DNA of 64,000 bases from Guptibacillus hwajinpoensis (lineage in GTDB: Bacteria > Bacillota > Bacilli > Bacillales > Bacillaceae_O): NCBI GenBank assembly GCA_016841765.1, contig JAENYN010000002.1, positions 62,001 through 126,000 of the forward strand, given 5' to 3'. The notes beneath the pieces were generated by a model that worked only from the letters and a program-made list of their open reading frames with translations, was not told the DNA's origin and did not search any database. The translations under genes were made by a program, and so were the position numbers. Within the stretch, counting starts at the first letter, position 1. Each line of letters begins with the position of its first letter. This document shows positions 19,041 to 28,146 of this stretch, one piece after another.

Positions 19041-19973
19041 ATTAAAAGGAAAATGAACTATTTAATCTTATTTTTAACGACCATTTTTATAGTTGGTTGT
19101 ACTGATGTCCAAGACGTATCTAATACAGATATAGATACGGAACCACAAGAAGCGACCGCAGTTGAAACAAATAAAAACGAAAAAGAAGAAATTGTCACTA
19201 CAGTTGACGAGCCGTTAGCAGAGGAAACACCAAGCCAACCAAATGATGAACTGTTCTTAGGATACAAACTTATTGAAGTTGATGGTGGTGACTTGTCTGG
19301 ATATCGTGAACCTAACGTCGTCGTCGACATTGGATATGGGGACCGTGAATATTGGGCATTTACTAATGAACACGGGCAATTAGTACGTGTCATTGCTGAC
19401 GAAATCATTCTACAAGATGACTATAACGAACCTGTATTATCGTCTGGTAGATACTATTCTGATGAGGCAAAGGTTCCTGGTGTTGAAAGTGACGTTTTAG
19501 ATGAAGGGCATATCATTGCTGATTCTCTTGGAGGGGTATCGAATGCTTATAATATTACACCACAGGATATTACGCTCAACCGACACGGTGATCAAGCCTA
19601 TATGGAAAATGCAATCCGTAGTGCAGGTGGAGCCACTAATTTTGAATCAATTATCACATATCCCAATACTGAAACGCAGATTCCTTCAAGTTATCAGTAT
19701 ACCTATACTTTAAGGGGTAACGAGATCAATGATACATTTGACAATGTGAATCCTGATGAAGTGAACGCTTCACTAGGTTTAACAGGCAGTGAGCCTTCTG
19801 GTTCAACTAGTTCAAACAAAAACGGTGATATTTCTAGTGTTGACACAAACGGTAATGGACAGGTGACCATTAAAGAAGCAAAAGCAGCAGGTTTCAGTAT
19901 GCCAATAACGAGTGATCATTGGTTATACCGATATATGGACGATCGTGATAACGACGGTATGGTAGGCGAGTAA
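19041..19973 (+). CDS. Lipoprotein DNA/RNA non-specific endonuclease with EF-hand-like/Excalibur tail
   Basis: Exported nuclease of about 310 residues anchored as a lipoprotein. Seen: a signal peptide ending in the lipobox IVGC, a low-complexity acidic linker, a beta-beta-metal type nuclease core (DEGHIIADSLGG with NITPQDITLNRHG, as in the Endonuclease_NS_2 family), and a C-terminal DTNGNGQVTIKE EF-hand-like loop plus DRDNDGMVGE (Excalibur-like). The track start ATG at 19053 is 20 bases from the only good ribosome binding site (AGGAGG, 19027). The in-frame ATT at 19041 is eight bases from it and adds MKRK, a normal charged n-region, so an ATT start is proposed. It could degrade extracellular DNA; a defence role is uncertain. 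Confidence 0.75.
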   Translation: MKRKMNYLILFLTTIFIVGCTDVQDVSNTDIDTEPQEATAVETNKNEKEEIVTTVDEPLAEETPSQPNDELFLGYKLIEVDGGDLSGYREPNVVVDIGYGDREYWAFTNEHGQLVRVIADEIILQDDYNEPVLSSGRYYSDEAKVPGVESDVLDEGHIIADSLGGVSNAYNITPQDITLNRHGDQAYMENAIRSAGGATNFESIITYPNTETQIPSSYQYTYTLRGNEINDTFDNVNPDEVNASLGLTGSEPSGSTSSNKNGDISSVDTNGNGQVTIKEAKAAGFSMPITSDHWLYRYMDDRDNDGMVGE

Positions 19974-19996
19974 AGCCCCTAAACTTTGAGGAAAAA

Positions 19997-20107
19997 AATG
20001 AACGGAAAAACATTTTACTCGTTTGACGATTTACAACAATTTGCGAATGGGTGACTGTACAGGAACAACTGAAATTAATGGTCATATCATCAAAATATGT
20101 ATGGTGA
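19997..20107 (+). CDS. Possible 36-residue small protein
   Basis: Short ORF (MNGKTFYSFDDLQQF...) with GAGG six bases before the ATG, 24 bases after the nuclease stop and upstream of the terminator at 20233. It is below the ORF-track cut-off. No family recognised; it may be the start of a decayed gene. Confidence 0.25.
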
Positions 20108-20138
20108 AAATTAAAAGATTTTTTACGAGCGGGTGCTT

Positions 20139-20219
20139 ATGTTTAATAAGAAATCCTCATTTTTAGGTAGTTTAGTTTACGCACAGTACAACGATACTAT
20201 TCAACAATCTGGTGCTTGA
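20139..20219 (+). CDS. Possible 26-residue small protein or gene remnant
   Basis: MFNKKSSFLGSLVYAQ... ends 14 bases before a good terminator. The ribosome binding site is weak. Together with the 36-residue ORF just upstream it may be the debris of one small gene. No family recognised. Confidence 0.2.
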   Translation: MFNKKSSFLGSLVYAQYNDTIQQSGA

Positions 20220-20232
20220 AGAAAGACCAATA

Positions 20233-20273
20233 TGCCTAATTCTTCCTGTTAATAAGAAGAAATAGGCTTTTAT
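20233..20273 (+). terminator. Intrinsic terminator
   Basis: GCCTAATTCTTC pairs with GAAGAAATAGGC (one A-A mismatch) and is followed by TTTT. It would close the transcript of the lipoprotein nuclease and the small ORFs. Confidence 0.7.
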
Positions 20274-20481
20274 TGTTTTCTATTATTAAATACAATGTTA
20301 TAAGATGGTGGATTTCGCGGCAACTGCTGGTAAAAAGCATGGCAGATTCTAATATCTGTACTCAGAGCTGGAAAAAGAACTGTTTTGTTGCATGATTCCC
20401 CACTGTTCATAATATATAAGTACTGTTTAATTTTATGTTTTAGAAATTTATAATAGATAAAAAACCGAAGGGAGTCTTGAA

Positions 20482-21414
20482 ATGTCAGTACAATACAACT
20501 TACCAGCAGATGAAAAACATAAAGGAATTTTAATGAAATTCAACTATTTAAAAGGTGAACTTTTCTATGGACAAAAAGATATAAAAGGAGTTAAAGGTTC
20601 TGGTAGGAGACTGCCACCTGATGAGTTTGTACAAGAGGAACATATGCTACACGATCTAATAAGAGGTTTTTATAAACCTAAAGGTGAAAAATACATGTTA
20701 TCCTATCAAGCAACAGAAGTGAATGAGAATTATGGAAGACAAATTGAATGGATTAATGAAGAAGAGGGTAGATATGCTGAAATAAACATGTCTCCGCCAA
20801 GAGGGGAGAGAGATAATAGAGCCAAAAGCGATATTCAGGCAGCGAGATATAATATGGAAAATAAAATACCTATAGGAATTCTTCATAAATTAGAAAAAGG
20901 AATCAATAGATGTTTAGGGTTAGGAGTTATAGAAAGAGAGACAAATGAAGGTGTATTTATTGTTAAGCCAATTTTTTTACCTAAAGAAAATATATTGAGT
21001 TTTGAGTATGAAGAATCTCCTATTCTTGAAAATACAGATATAGATTTAATAGTTAAGGGAAGGATAGGGCAAAGTCAGTTTAAACGTGATTTAATAAGAA
21101 CCAGAAAATGTTGTCAGATATGTGAGCTAGATAAAAATGAACTGCTTATTGGTAGCCATATTAAACCCTGGAGAAAATCAAATTCGACAGAAAGGTTAGA
21201 TAGACTAAATGGGTTACTTCTTTGTCCTAATCATGACTTTCTTTTTGACAAAGGCTATATTTCTTTTACTGATAGTGGAAATATATTAATTTCCAATCTT
21301 CTGGAAGATGATGATTTAGTAAAATTAAATATTACATTTGATGATTCAATCAGCGTATATAAGGGACAAGAAACTTACTTAAGTTGGCACAGAGAAAATA
21401 TATTTAAAAACTAA
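20482..21414 (+). CDS. HNH endonuclease (HNH_2-type), putative restriction enzyme
   Basis: Predicted DNA endonuclease of 310 residues. Seen: a C-terminal HNH finger CCQICELD...GSHIKPW...RLNGLLLCPNHDFLFDKG (about residues 211-262). It has the two Cys pairs (CQIC and the LLCPNH side), the catalytic His of SHIKPW, and the N and H of the HNH triad, as in HNH_2 nucleases. The N-terminal 200 residues are unique and could be a sequence- or modification-recognition domain. A GAAGGGAG ribosome binding site fits the ATG. No methyltransferase lies beside it, so it may be a modification-dependent or nicking enzyme (inference). It lies between the Mza-type and DISARM-like blocks in the same low-GC region. 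Confidence 0.75.
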   Translation: MSVQYNLPADEKHKGILMKFNYLKGELFYGQKDIKGVKGSGRRLPPDEFVQEEHMLHDLIRGFYKPKGEKYMLSYQATEVNENYGRQIEWINEEEGRYAEINMSPPRGERDNRAKSDIQAARYNMENKIPIGILHKLEKGINRCLGLGVIERETNEGVFIVKPIFLPKENILSFEYEESPILENTDIDLIVKGRIGQSQFKRDLIRTRKCCQICELDKNELLIGSHIKPWRKSNSTERLDRLNGLLLCPNHDFLFDKGYISFTDSGNILISNLLEDDDLVKLNITFDDSISVYKGQETYLSWHRENIFKN

Positions 21415-21517
21415 AAAACTCATTATCTACAATAGTTACACAGACTCTTTCTTTTCTCTAAACATAGAAAAGGAAATAGACTATTCAAATTTTTTACTAT
21501 TGAGGAGTGAACCTGTT

Positions 21518-21751
21518 ATTAAAAGTAATGACTCTGGTTTTAAGAATATTGAGGAAATATCTAAAGCTATTATCAAATCAATGCAAAGTAAAGAGTTAAT
21601 TTTATTAACTCTAAACGTTAATGGGGTCTTATTAAAATTAAAGGTGATTGCCATAGATGTTTTTAAAGATTATATTATATTTCTATCAAAAGATAGAACA
21701 ACCATGCATTATATAAGTATTCATCAAATAGAGAAAGCTAACGTTTTATAA
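21518..21751 (+). CDS. Small hypothetical protein, about 77 residues
   Basis: Unrecognised small protein. The body (NIEEISKAIIKSMQSKE, then alternating beta-like segments to HQIEKANVL) looks folded rather than random. The track start, TTG at 21500, is itself part of the ribosome binding site TTGAGGAGTG. The in-frame codon at a usable distance downstream is ATT at 21518, so the start is uncertain. The spacing to the HNH gene is about 100 bases and no terminator lies between, so it may be cotranscribed. Confidence 0.45.
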   Translation: MKSNDSGFKNIEEISKAIIKSMQSKELILLTLNVNGVLLKLKVIAIDVFKDYIIFLSKDRTTMHYISIHQIEKANVL

Positions 21752-22115
21752 GAAATTAGCGGTATCATTTCACCGATCCCCAGTTTGTGAACTAATAGGT
21801 GTGACTAAGCACTTTATTAAAGGTTGTCTAAAAATGAAAATAAAGGTTTTCAACATCTTGAAATAACGGAATGTACCTCAATTAATAATTCAATCTTTGA
21901 ATTAAATACTTATGGAAATGTCTCCCCTGATTGAAACTGAAAGATCTGAAAAGGGGGGGCGTTTTTTCTTCCTATTTTTTTAGACGGCTCGCATTTCCGA
22001 TTCATGTTTAAAATAGTGTCACTAAAAGTAAGGAAAATGGTGTAGATAGGGTGAAAAATATGTCGATTACTATGATAAAATTACATTTAAGGGAGATACT
22101 GGAGGGGGGATAGAA
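21752..22115. other. Intergenic region before the DISARM-like genes
   Basis: About 360 bases without a convincing gene. A weak hairpin (CTCCCC...GGGGGG followed by TTTTTT, about 21922-21966) may terminate upstream transcription. The DISARM-like promoter must lie between it and 22100, but no clear consensus is seen. Confidence 0.4.
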
Positions 22116-23096
22116 ATGAAAATAAGTGAATTAGAGATTTACTATAAAAACTCACATATTAAAATACCTAATTGGATGAAGTTTGCTTTCGAGCTGGGTA
22201 CATATATTAGTGAAAGCGGTATCAAATACAAAAAACCTTTGAATATATTGATTTCTTTACCAGCTGATCATTATTTTGCTTTATTTATTGCAATGGGTAT
22301 AGCTGATAAATTTTTTTTAGTTAAGAAACAAATGAGATCTATTAGAAAAACTATATTAAGCTTACCAAAAGGCAGCCGAATTATCTATAAAGATGATGTT
22401 TCTTCAAGAAAAGCATCTGTGGTATCAATAGCCCCAAGTCCTGTTTTTGAAAATGAAATGATTTTGAATATAAAGGACGGGAAAATCACCAGAGGAATTC
22501 CAGAACGTCATTGGATGGAAAAAATAATATTAATTGATGAGGAATATGAAGAAATCAAAAGGACAAGAGTAATTCAAAAAAATCAGAAACTCGGGTTACA
22601 AGACAATCATTTATTAAGCTCTCTTTATACCCCTAATCAGCTAAATAAAGCATCCTTTTATCCGGGTGATAAATTTTATTTAGTAGGAAATATAAAAAAA
22701 GTTACAGAAAGTCTAAGTGAAAAAATATTTATTCATCAAAATATCAGAGGATCTGCAGGGGATTTTCTTTATTTAAACAACAAAAGCAGTTATACAAATG
22801 GAAAGTTATTATCATCACAAATGAAAAAAAACAACCTAGAATTAGATGAAGGTATACCTGTTATCTATTCAGATCTGTTGAGTTATTTAAAACAATCAAA
22901 GCGCTTTCAAAACAATCCTCAGATTATTATTTCCAGCAGGACCGATAATGAAAGCAGAATATATGAAGTAAATGAAGATATTAAAAGAAAACTGCTGCAA
23001 GGTGAACACAAGATTCTAACTAACGAAATAGTTGATCACTGTAATGCTGCCGGTGTTAACATTCCCTTTGGAATTGAGTTTATAGTTTGGAGGTAG
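22116..23096 (+). CDS. DISARM-associated protein, probable N-terminal part of a split DrmE
   Basis: 326-residue protein first in a four- or five-gene operon ending in drmA and drmB. In class 2 DISARM, drmE sits next to drmA and encodes a single protein of roughly 800 residues; here this gene and the next add up to 830. Seen: an alpha/beta start (NILISLPADHYFALFIAMGIADKF), basic middle segments and no catalytic motif I can name. The start has a very strong ribosome binding site (GGAGGGGGG). The stop is followed after four bases by the next ATG, with its own GGAGGT, so the split looks natural rather than a sequencing error. Assignment to DrmE rests on position and combined size. Confidence 0.5.
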   Translation: MKISELEIYYKNSHIKIPNWMKFAFELGTYISESGIKYKKPLNILISLPADHYFALFIAMGIADKFFLVKKQMRSIRKTILSLPKGSRIIYKDDVSSRKASVVSIAPSPVFENEMILNIKDGKITRGIPERHWMEKIILIDEEYEEIKRTRVIQKNQKLGLQDNHLLSSLYTPNQLNKASFYPGDKFYLVGNIKKVTESLSEKIFIHQNIRGSAGDFLYLNNKSSYTNGKLLSSQMKKNNLELDEGIPVIYSDLLSYLKQSKRFQNNPQIIISSRTDNESRIYEVNEDIKRKLLQGEHKILTNEIVDHCNAAGVNIPFGIEFIVWR

Positions 23097-23100
23097 CAAT

Positions 23101-24615
23101 ATGAGTTTAAATCAGTTAATGGAATTATATTATTTGAACGGATCTCATGTTTACTTTAAACATATTGAAAGCAACGAGTTAGGACACTTAGCAGAGAGAA
23201 TAGAATCTTACCGTAAAGAAGTACATACTAAATACAATCAAGATGAGCATTTGATAGATACTTTAAATGTATTGAGAAAATACTTATTTAAATTAATTAA
23301 TAGCTTATCCCCATACAGTACCGTTTTTAGCATCGAAGAAAAAGAAACCCTTCTTAAAAACTTTATGAAGATAAAAAACAGTTACCCAGAGTTATTTTCT
23401 AATACAGTAATTGAGATTGCGAAAATTTTTAGAGGACTTTTCGAAAATAATAGAAATTATTTGTATGAATTTATGTGTAATAATTTAAAAACAGGATCAA
23501 AGGATTACAAAAAGTATGCAATTGTTGTAAGACGTGCAATTAAGTCGGAAGAGAAAAAGAGAATACTAGAGAATGTAGATTCTTCATCAATAAAGTTTTT
23601 TACAGAAAATAGTTTTAGAAAGAGTTTGGAAACGTTTAATGAAGTAATTTATATAGGAAGCCCAAATAGTTTTGGTGATTATGTTAAAAACACTTTTAGA
23701 GGAAGAGTAACTGTATTCATAGCCTATGATATATTTACTAATTCTTTGAAACCTAAAAAAATTTTCGAAGATATTGATAAGAACGGGACCTTCAGCACTT
23801 TATTTAAAAATGTAATATTTGGAGATCCAATCCCCCAAAAAAGCAACATTACTTTGGATGAAAGAAACTCACTCAATATAGCAGTTAATAAGTTTATTGA
23901 AGATCAAAAGAGGGAGAGTAATAATCATCATGATGCTATGGATGCTTGTATTCTTTACCTTGAAAACGATCGATTCTTATTTGTGCCAATCGATTCTAAG
24001 ATTCGTGTGTTTACACCAGAGGATAACAGTTTGATTAAACAAATTAACTTCAAAGAAATAGAAGAAGATGATTATATTATATTGAGGAATGAAAGAGACA
24101 CTAAATTAATTGCAGAAGCTGCAGACAGATATGTGCTAAAATCGAATGCTGAAGAGTTTCGGAAAATGCAGGATTTATGGAAAAACAAATTACGAAGGAT
24201 GGTAGAAGAAAAAGGAGCAAAAAAAGTAAGTGATATTCTTTCTAGAAAATACGGTATGAAAACTGCTTCTGTACAATCTGTTCGTTCTTGGTGCAGCGAG
24301 GACACTATATGCCCGCATGAATTAGAAAAACTTTTAAGAGCTACCGGTTACCAAGAGAATGAATCTAGAAATATCTTTAAAATCATGAAACTAATTCAGC
24401 GTTCTCACGTGCAAGCTGGCAAGATTATATCAAATATTCTAACAAAAGAGTTGTCAAAGGAAATTACTGATGAACTCGAAGAAAAAGGATATTACACTTT
24501 TGAATCAAAAGAGTTTGACGGGGCCTCATTTAATATTGAACGTATTATTTCAATTGATCAAACAAAACATAGAATTGCACCATATAATCTTATGAAACCC
24601 ATTGATATTGCTTGA
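23101..24615 (+). CDS. drmE: DISARM-associated protein, probable C-terminal part of DrmE
   Basis: 504-residue protein immediately upstream of drmA. Seen: a largely helical N-terminus, a central alpha/beta stretch with HHDAMDACILYLENDRFLFV, and a C-terminal helical region with an HTH-like segment (KKVSDILSRKYGMKTASVQS). No nuclease or ATPase motif is evident. Position next to drmA-drmB matches drmE of class 2 DISARM, whose function is unknown. It is translationally close to the gene before it (four bases) and 18 bases from drmA. Alternative: an unrelated accessory gene of a DISARM variant. Confidence 0.55.
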   Translation: MSLNQLMELYYLNGSHVYFKHIESNELGHLAERIESYRKEVHTKYNQDEHLIDTLNVLRKYLFKLINSLSPYSTVFSIEEKETLLKNFMKIKNSYPELFSNTVIEIAKIFRGLFENNRNYLYEFMCNNLKTGSKDYKKYAIVVRRAIKSEEKKRILENVDSSSIKFFTENSFRKSLETFNEVIYIGSPNSFGDYVKNTFRGRVTVFIAYDIFTNSLKPKKIFEDIDKNGTFSTLFKNVIFGDPIPQKSNITLDERNSLNIAVNKFIEDQKRESNNHHDAMDACILYLENDRFLFVPIDSKIRVFTPEDNSLIKQINFKEIEEDDYIILRNERDTKLIAEAADRYVLKSNAEEFRKMQDLWKNKLRRMVEEKGAKKVSDILSRKYGMKTASVQSVRSWCSEDTICPHELEKLLRATGYQENESRNIFKIMKLIQRSHVQAGKIISNILTKELSKEITDELEEKGYYTFESKEFDGASFNIERIISIDQTKHRIAPYNLMKPIDIA

Positions 24616-24633
24616 TATGAAAGGAAGTAAATT

Positions 24634-27600
24634 ATGGATATTTCTTTAGAAAGTTCATTAGAAAATCGTCAAAAAGTGATTGATAGTGTTAAAGAAGAAA
24701 TAATAGGTCCTGGTTTAATACGAGACCATTATAAGAAATTTAATCCAGTAGGATCAACAGTTTTTGAATCTCTTGAAGAATTATATAAGCCTTACTATTG
24801 GGAAGTCGGGGGTCAAAAAGAAGAAATACTGCAAAGAGAGACACCAACACAGCGCTATGTCAGCGGTGTGTTATTTCCCCTTGGAACTAGTGATAATGAA
24901 GAAATTCATCTTGAATCTCCAGTTTACAATGAAGAAACTGAAAATCAGGATGAGAATAAAGTTGAAGAGCTGTTTTCTCATCAAAATGAAACTGAGAATA
25001 CTGAAGATGAGGGAGAAACAGAATTATTCCCTCAACGGAATGATTATATGCCGTCAACTATGGGATTAACTTTTTGTGTCAGTAAAAAGGTTCCTAATCT
25101 TAATGTTGTGATTAATGGGGGCAGTTATACTCCTCATAATGTAAGAGTTACAGGCGGAAATTCTCCTGTTCAATGGTGGCTAAGGGAGACTGTCGAAGGA
25201 AATTACACACTGCAGCTTGACAAGTTACAGAAATTAAAACAAACAGAAAGTACAGTAACTATGTTAAATAAAAACGGACAAAAATTAAGTCAGTTTAAAA
25301 TTCAATTGCAAGCTCGTCTAAGGGAAGTAAATGAATATTACATTATTACTGTAAGTGTAAGTAACAGATCAGAAGAAAAGAATTATAAAAGACAGCAATT
25401 GATACTGTTTCAAGCTGTAATGAACATAATGACCCCTGCAAATTATACATTTTCAATTTATCCGAAACAATACCAGATGAAAAGATACCTTAGTGAAGAA
25501 GAAGCTTCCACAGAGCTGTTATATCGGAATGAAGGAGTTTATGCTTTCGGTCATGGGTGTGCAGCTCACTGGAAACAAAATAGTCCAAATGTTAATGAAG
25601 TATCTACTACCTTTATGCCAGAATATGAAACTCTAAGCATGACCCCTAATATTTCTATTAAGCAAGGGAATATAGAAAAAGAACTTGAAATTAAAATGAG
25701 TGATCTAGCTGGGCTTTCTACAAATGAACATCCCGAACGCTTTTTAATGCCACTTATAAATGGGTATAAAGCATGGATTGAAGTAAATGAAAAGAGGATA
25801 ACTAATATCCCAAAACCTCTCCAGCCTGCGGCAGTAAAACACATGAATTTATGCAAAGAAGGCTTAAGCAGGATGCAAAAAGGCCTCAGCCTCCTTCATG
25901 ACAAGGAAATTCTAGAAGCCTTTCAGCTTGCTAATACTGCAATACTTTTACAGCAGGAAAACGGGACAGCTAAACGTACAGGGTATGTTGACGCTCAAAA
26001 AATAATATTCAATAAATCTTTTAGCGTCAGTGTAAAGGATGAAAACTCTCTAAAGAAAGCAAAAAACTCTTGGAGAGCATTTCAAATTGCGTTTTTCTTA
26101 ATGTCACTGGATTCTTTATCAGAGGAACAAAGTGATTCACGAGAAATCGTAGATTTAATCTGGTTCCCTACCGGTGGAGGAAAAACTGAAGCTTACTTAG
26201 GAGTAGCAGCTTTTCAGATGATACTTAGAAGACACCGGAATCCAATGGATGCCGGAGTAGATATCATGATGAGATATACCTTGAGGCTGCTAACAGCAGA
26301 CCAATTTCAAAGGTCGTCCAGATTAATTTGTTCGTTAGAATATTTAAGACAGAAAAATGAAGAAAAGCTTGGAGAAATACCATTTTCAATTGGAATATGG
26401 GTAGGTTCTAAAACCACTCCAAACAATAATATAGCAGCTAAAAAATCTCTGCAAAAGTTACAGAAAAATGATAAAGATGCCCAACAATTTATTGTAAATA
26501 ACTGCCCGTGGTGCGGAGCAAGCCTTGGGTTTTATGAAGAAAAAGGCAAGAAGAAGAAACATTATTTTGGTTATAAAATAAAAAACGACAGGTTAAGTGT
26601 TCATTGTCCAGATATTAACTGCCATTTTCACGATGAACTGCCTATTTATATAGTTGATGAAACAATTTACGAAAAACGGCCTACTTTTTTAATTGGAACA
26701 GTTGATAAATTTGTACAATTAGTCTGGCAGCCTAAAGCTAGATCTTTATTTGGCATTGAACGTGACGGCACCCGAATAGTAAGCCCTCCATCGTTAATTA
26801 TACAGGATGAGCTTCATCTAATATCTGGACCATTAGGAACATTAACCGGTTTATTTGAAACACTAATAGAGGAATTATGTCTGAAAACTGTAAACGGTAA
26901 AATTATAAAGCCTAAAATAATTGCTGCTACTGCAACAATCAAACAATTTGAAGAACAGGCGCAGGCACTGTTCGGCAGAGAGAATGCTAGACTATTTCCG
27001 AGTCCTGGTCTTGACGCCAACGATTCCTTTTTTGCCAAACCTGCATTAAATGAAGAGGCAGGAAGACCGATGCCGGGAAGAAAATACGTGGGGGTCTATA
27101 CTTCTTCGGTAAGAATTATGATGGCTCAGGTGATGACTTTTTCATCGATACTTCAGTCTGCTGCGGAAATTGAAGAAAAAACAAGAGATCCATATTGGAC
27201 ACTTCTGTCATTTTATAATACTCTTCGTGAATTAGGAGGCGGACTAACCTTAACACAAACTGATATACCTCAATATTCTAAATCGATGGCAATGAGAAAA
27301 GGCAATATGAAGGACATCAGATACCTAAATAACGTTCTTGAATTAACATCCAGAAAACAGAGTCACGAAATATCAAAGACACTAGATGATCTAAAAGTTG
27401 GCTACAAACCATCTAAAGGTAATTCTAAGGAATCATCAATAGATTTATGTTTAGCTTCAAACATTATTGAAGTAGGAGTAGATATTGATCGTCTGTCATT
27501 AATGACAATTGTAGGTCAGCCTAAAATGACTGCACAGTATATTCAGGTCAGTGGCCGTGTAGGACGCAGATGGTGGGAAAGACCAGGGGTGATATTTACT

Positions 27601-28146
27601 ATTTATTCTAATACAAAATCAAGGGACAAATCACATTTTGAGCATTTTAGAGAGTATCATCAAAAATTATATGCCCAAGTAGAACCTACAAGTGTTACTC
27701 CTTTTTCTGATTCAAGTTTAGAGAGAGGACTGCATGCAATAATAGTAGGATTTTTACGCCAAGCGTTAAATGAATTCTTGGCAGGAACACCTGATTGGGA
27801 AGAGATAAGAAAACATATGAACAGCAAAATTCTCCCATTCTACAACCGCTTGATTGATAGATCCGAGTTAGTTGATCCTGAACAAACGGAAGAGCTGAAA
27901 GAAAGATTTCTCGGTATATTAAAAACATTTGAAGCAGGAGGTTACACTGCTTGGAAAGTGGACCCCAATGTAAATGGATATATGTACCCTGCAGGAATAA
28001 CATTGCCGCAAACTCTAAAGAACAAATCAGTGTCAATGATAAACTCAATGAGAAATGTCGACTCAGAATGCAGGGGGTTGATAGTTTCCATTTATAACAA
28101 TGATGGGGAAAACAAAAGCAGTGATTGGGAGGCATTATTTTCATGA
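24634..28146 (+). CDS. drmA: DISARM helicase DrmA
   Basis: Large superfamily 2 helicase (1170 residues), the core motor of DISARM, which restricts incoming phage DNA. Seen: Walker A FPTGGGKTEAYLG (about residue 511), a cysteine cluster CPWCG...CPDINCHF (about 628-665) inserted in the helicase core, motif II IIQDELHLISGPLG (about 721), motif III AATATIK, and motifs V/VI ASNIIEVGVDIDRLS and QVSGRVGRRW (about 945-985). The first 500 residues form the unique N-terminal DrmA region. The stop overlaps the drmB start (ATGA). The pairing of this helicase with a DUF1998 protein is the diagnostic core of DISARM. Confidence 0.85.
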   Translation: MDISLESSLENRQKVIDSVKEEIIGPGLIRDHYKKFNPVGSTVFESLEELYKPYYWEVGGQKEEILQRETPTQRYVSGVLFPLGTSDNEEIHLESPVYNEETENQDENKVEELFSHQNETENTEDEGETELFPQRNDYMPSTMGLTFCVSKKVPNLNVVINGGSYTPHNVRVTGGNSPVQWWLRETVEGNYTLQLDKLQKLKQTESTVTMLNKNGQKLSQFKIQLQARLREVNEYYIITVSVSNRSEEKNYKRQQLILFQAVMNIMTPANYTFSIYPKQYQMKRYLSEEEASTELLYRNEGVYAFGHGCAAHWKQNSPNVNEVSTTFMPEYETLSMTPNISIKQGNIEKELEIKMSDLAGLSTNEHPERFLMPLINGYKAWIEVNEKRITNIPKPLQPAAVKHMNLCKEGLSRMQKGLSLLHDKEILEAFQLANTAILLQQENGTAKRTGYVDAQKIIFNKSFSVSVKDENSLKKAKNSWRAFQIAFFLMSLDSLSEEQSDSREIVDLIWFPTGGGKTEAYLGVAAFQMILRRHRNPMDAGVDIMMRYTLRLLTADQFQRSSRLICSLEYLRQKNEEKLGEIPFSIGIWVGSKTTPNNNIAAKKSLQKLQKNDKDAQQFIVNNCPWCGASLGFYEEKGKKKKHYFGYKIKNDRLSVHCPDINCHFHDELPIYIVDETIYEKRPTFLIGTVDKFVQLVWQPKARSLFGIERDGTRIVSPPSLIIQDELHLISGPLGTLTGLFETLIEELCLKTVNGKIIKPKIIAATATIKQFEEQAQALFGRENARLFPSPGLDANDSFFAKPALNEEAGRPMPGRKYVGVYTSSVRIMMAQVMTFSSILQSAAEIEEKTRDPYWTLLSFYNTLRELGGGLTLTQTDIPQYSKSMAMRKGNMKDIRYLNNVLELTSRKQSHEISKTLDDLKVGYKPSKGNSKESSIDLCLASNIIEVGVDIDRLSLMTIVGQPKMTAQYIQVSGRVGRRWWERPGVIFTIYSNTKSRDKSHFEHFREYHQKLYAQVEPTSVTPFSDSSLERGLHAIIVGFLRQALNEFLAGTPDWEEIRKHMNSKILPFYNRLIDRSELVDPEQTEELKERFLGILKTFEAGGYTAWKVDPNVNGYMYPAGITLPQTLKNKSVSMINSMRNVDSECRGLIVSIYNNDGENKSSDWEALFS

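Noticed and set aside
23090-23105. Split drmE as a sequencing frameshift
   Set aside because: The second gene has its own GGAGGT at correct spacing and an ATG, which a random error would not create.
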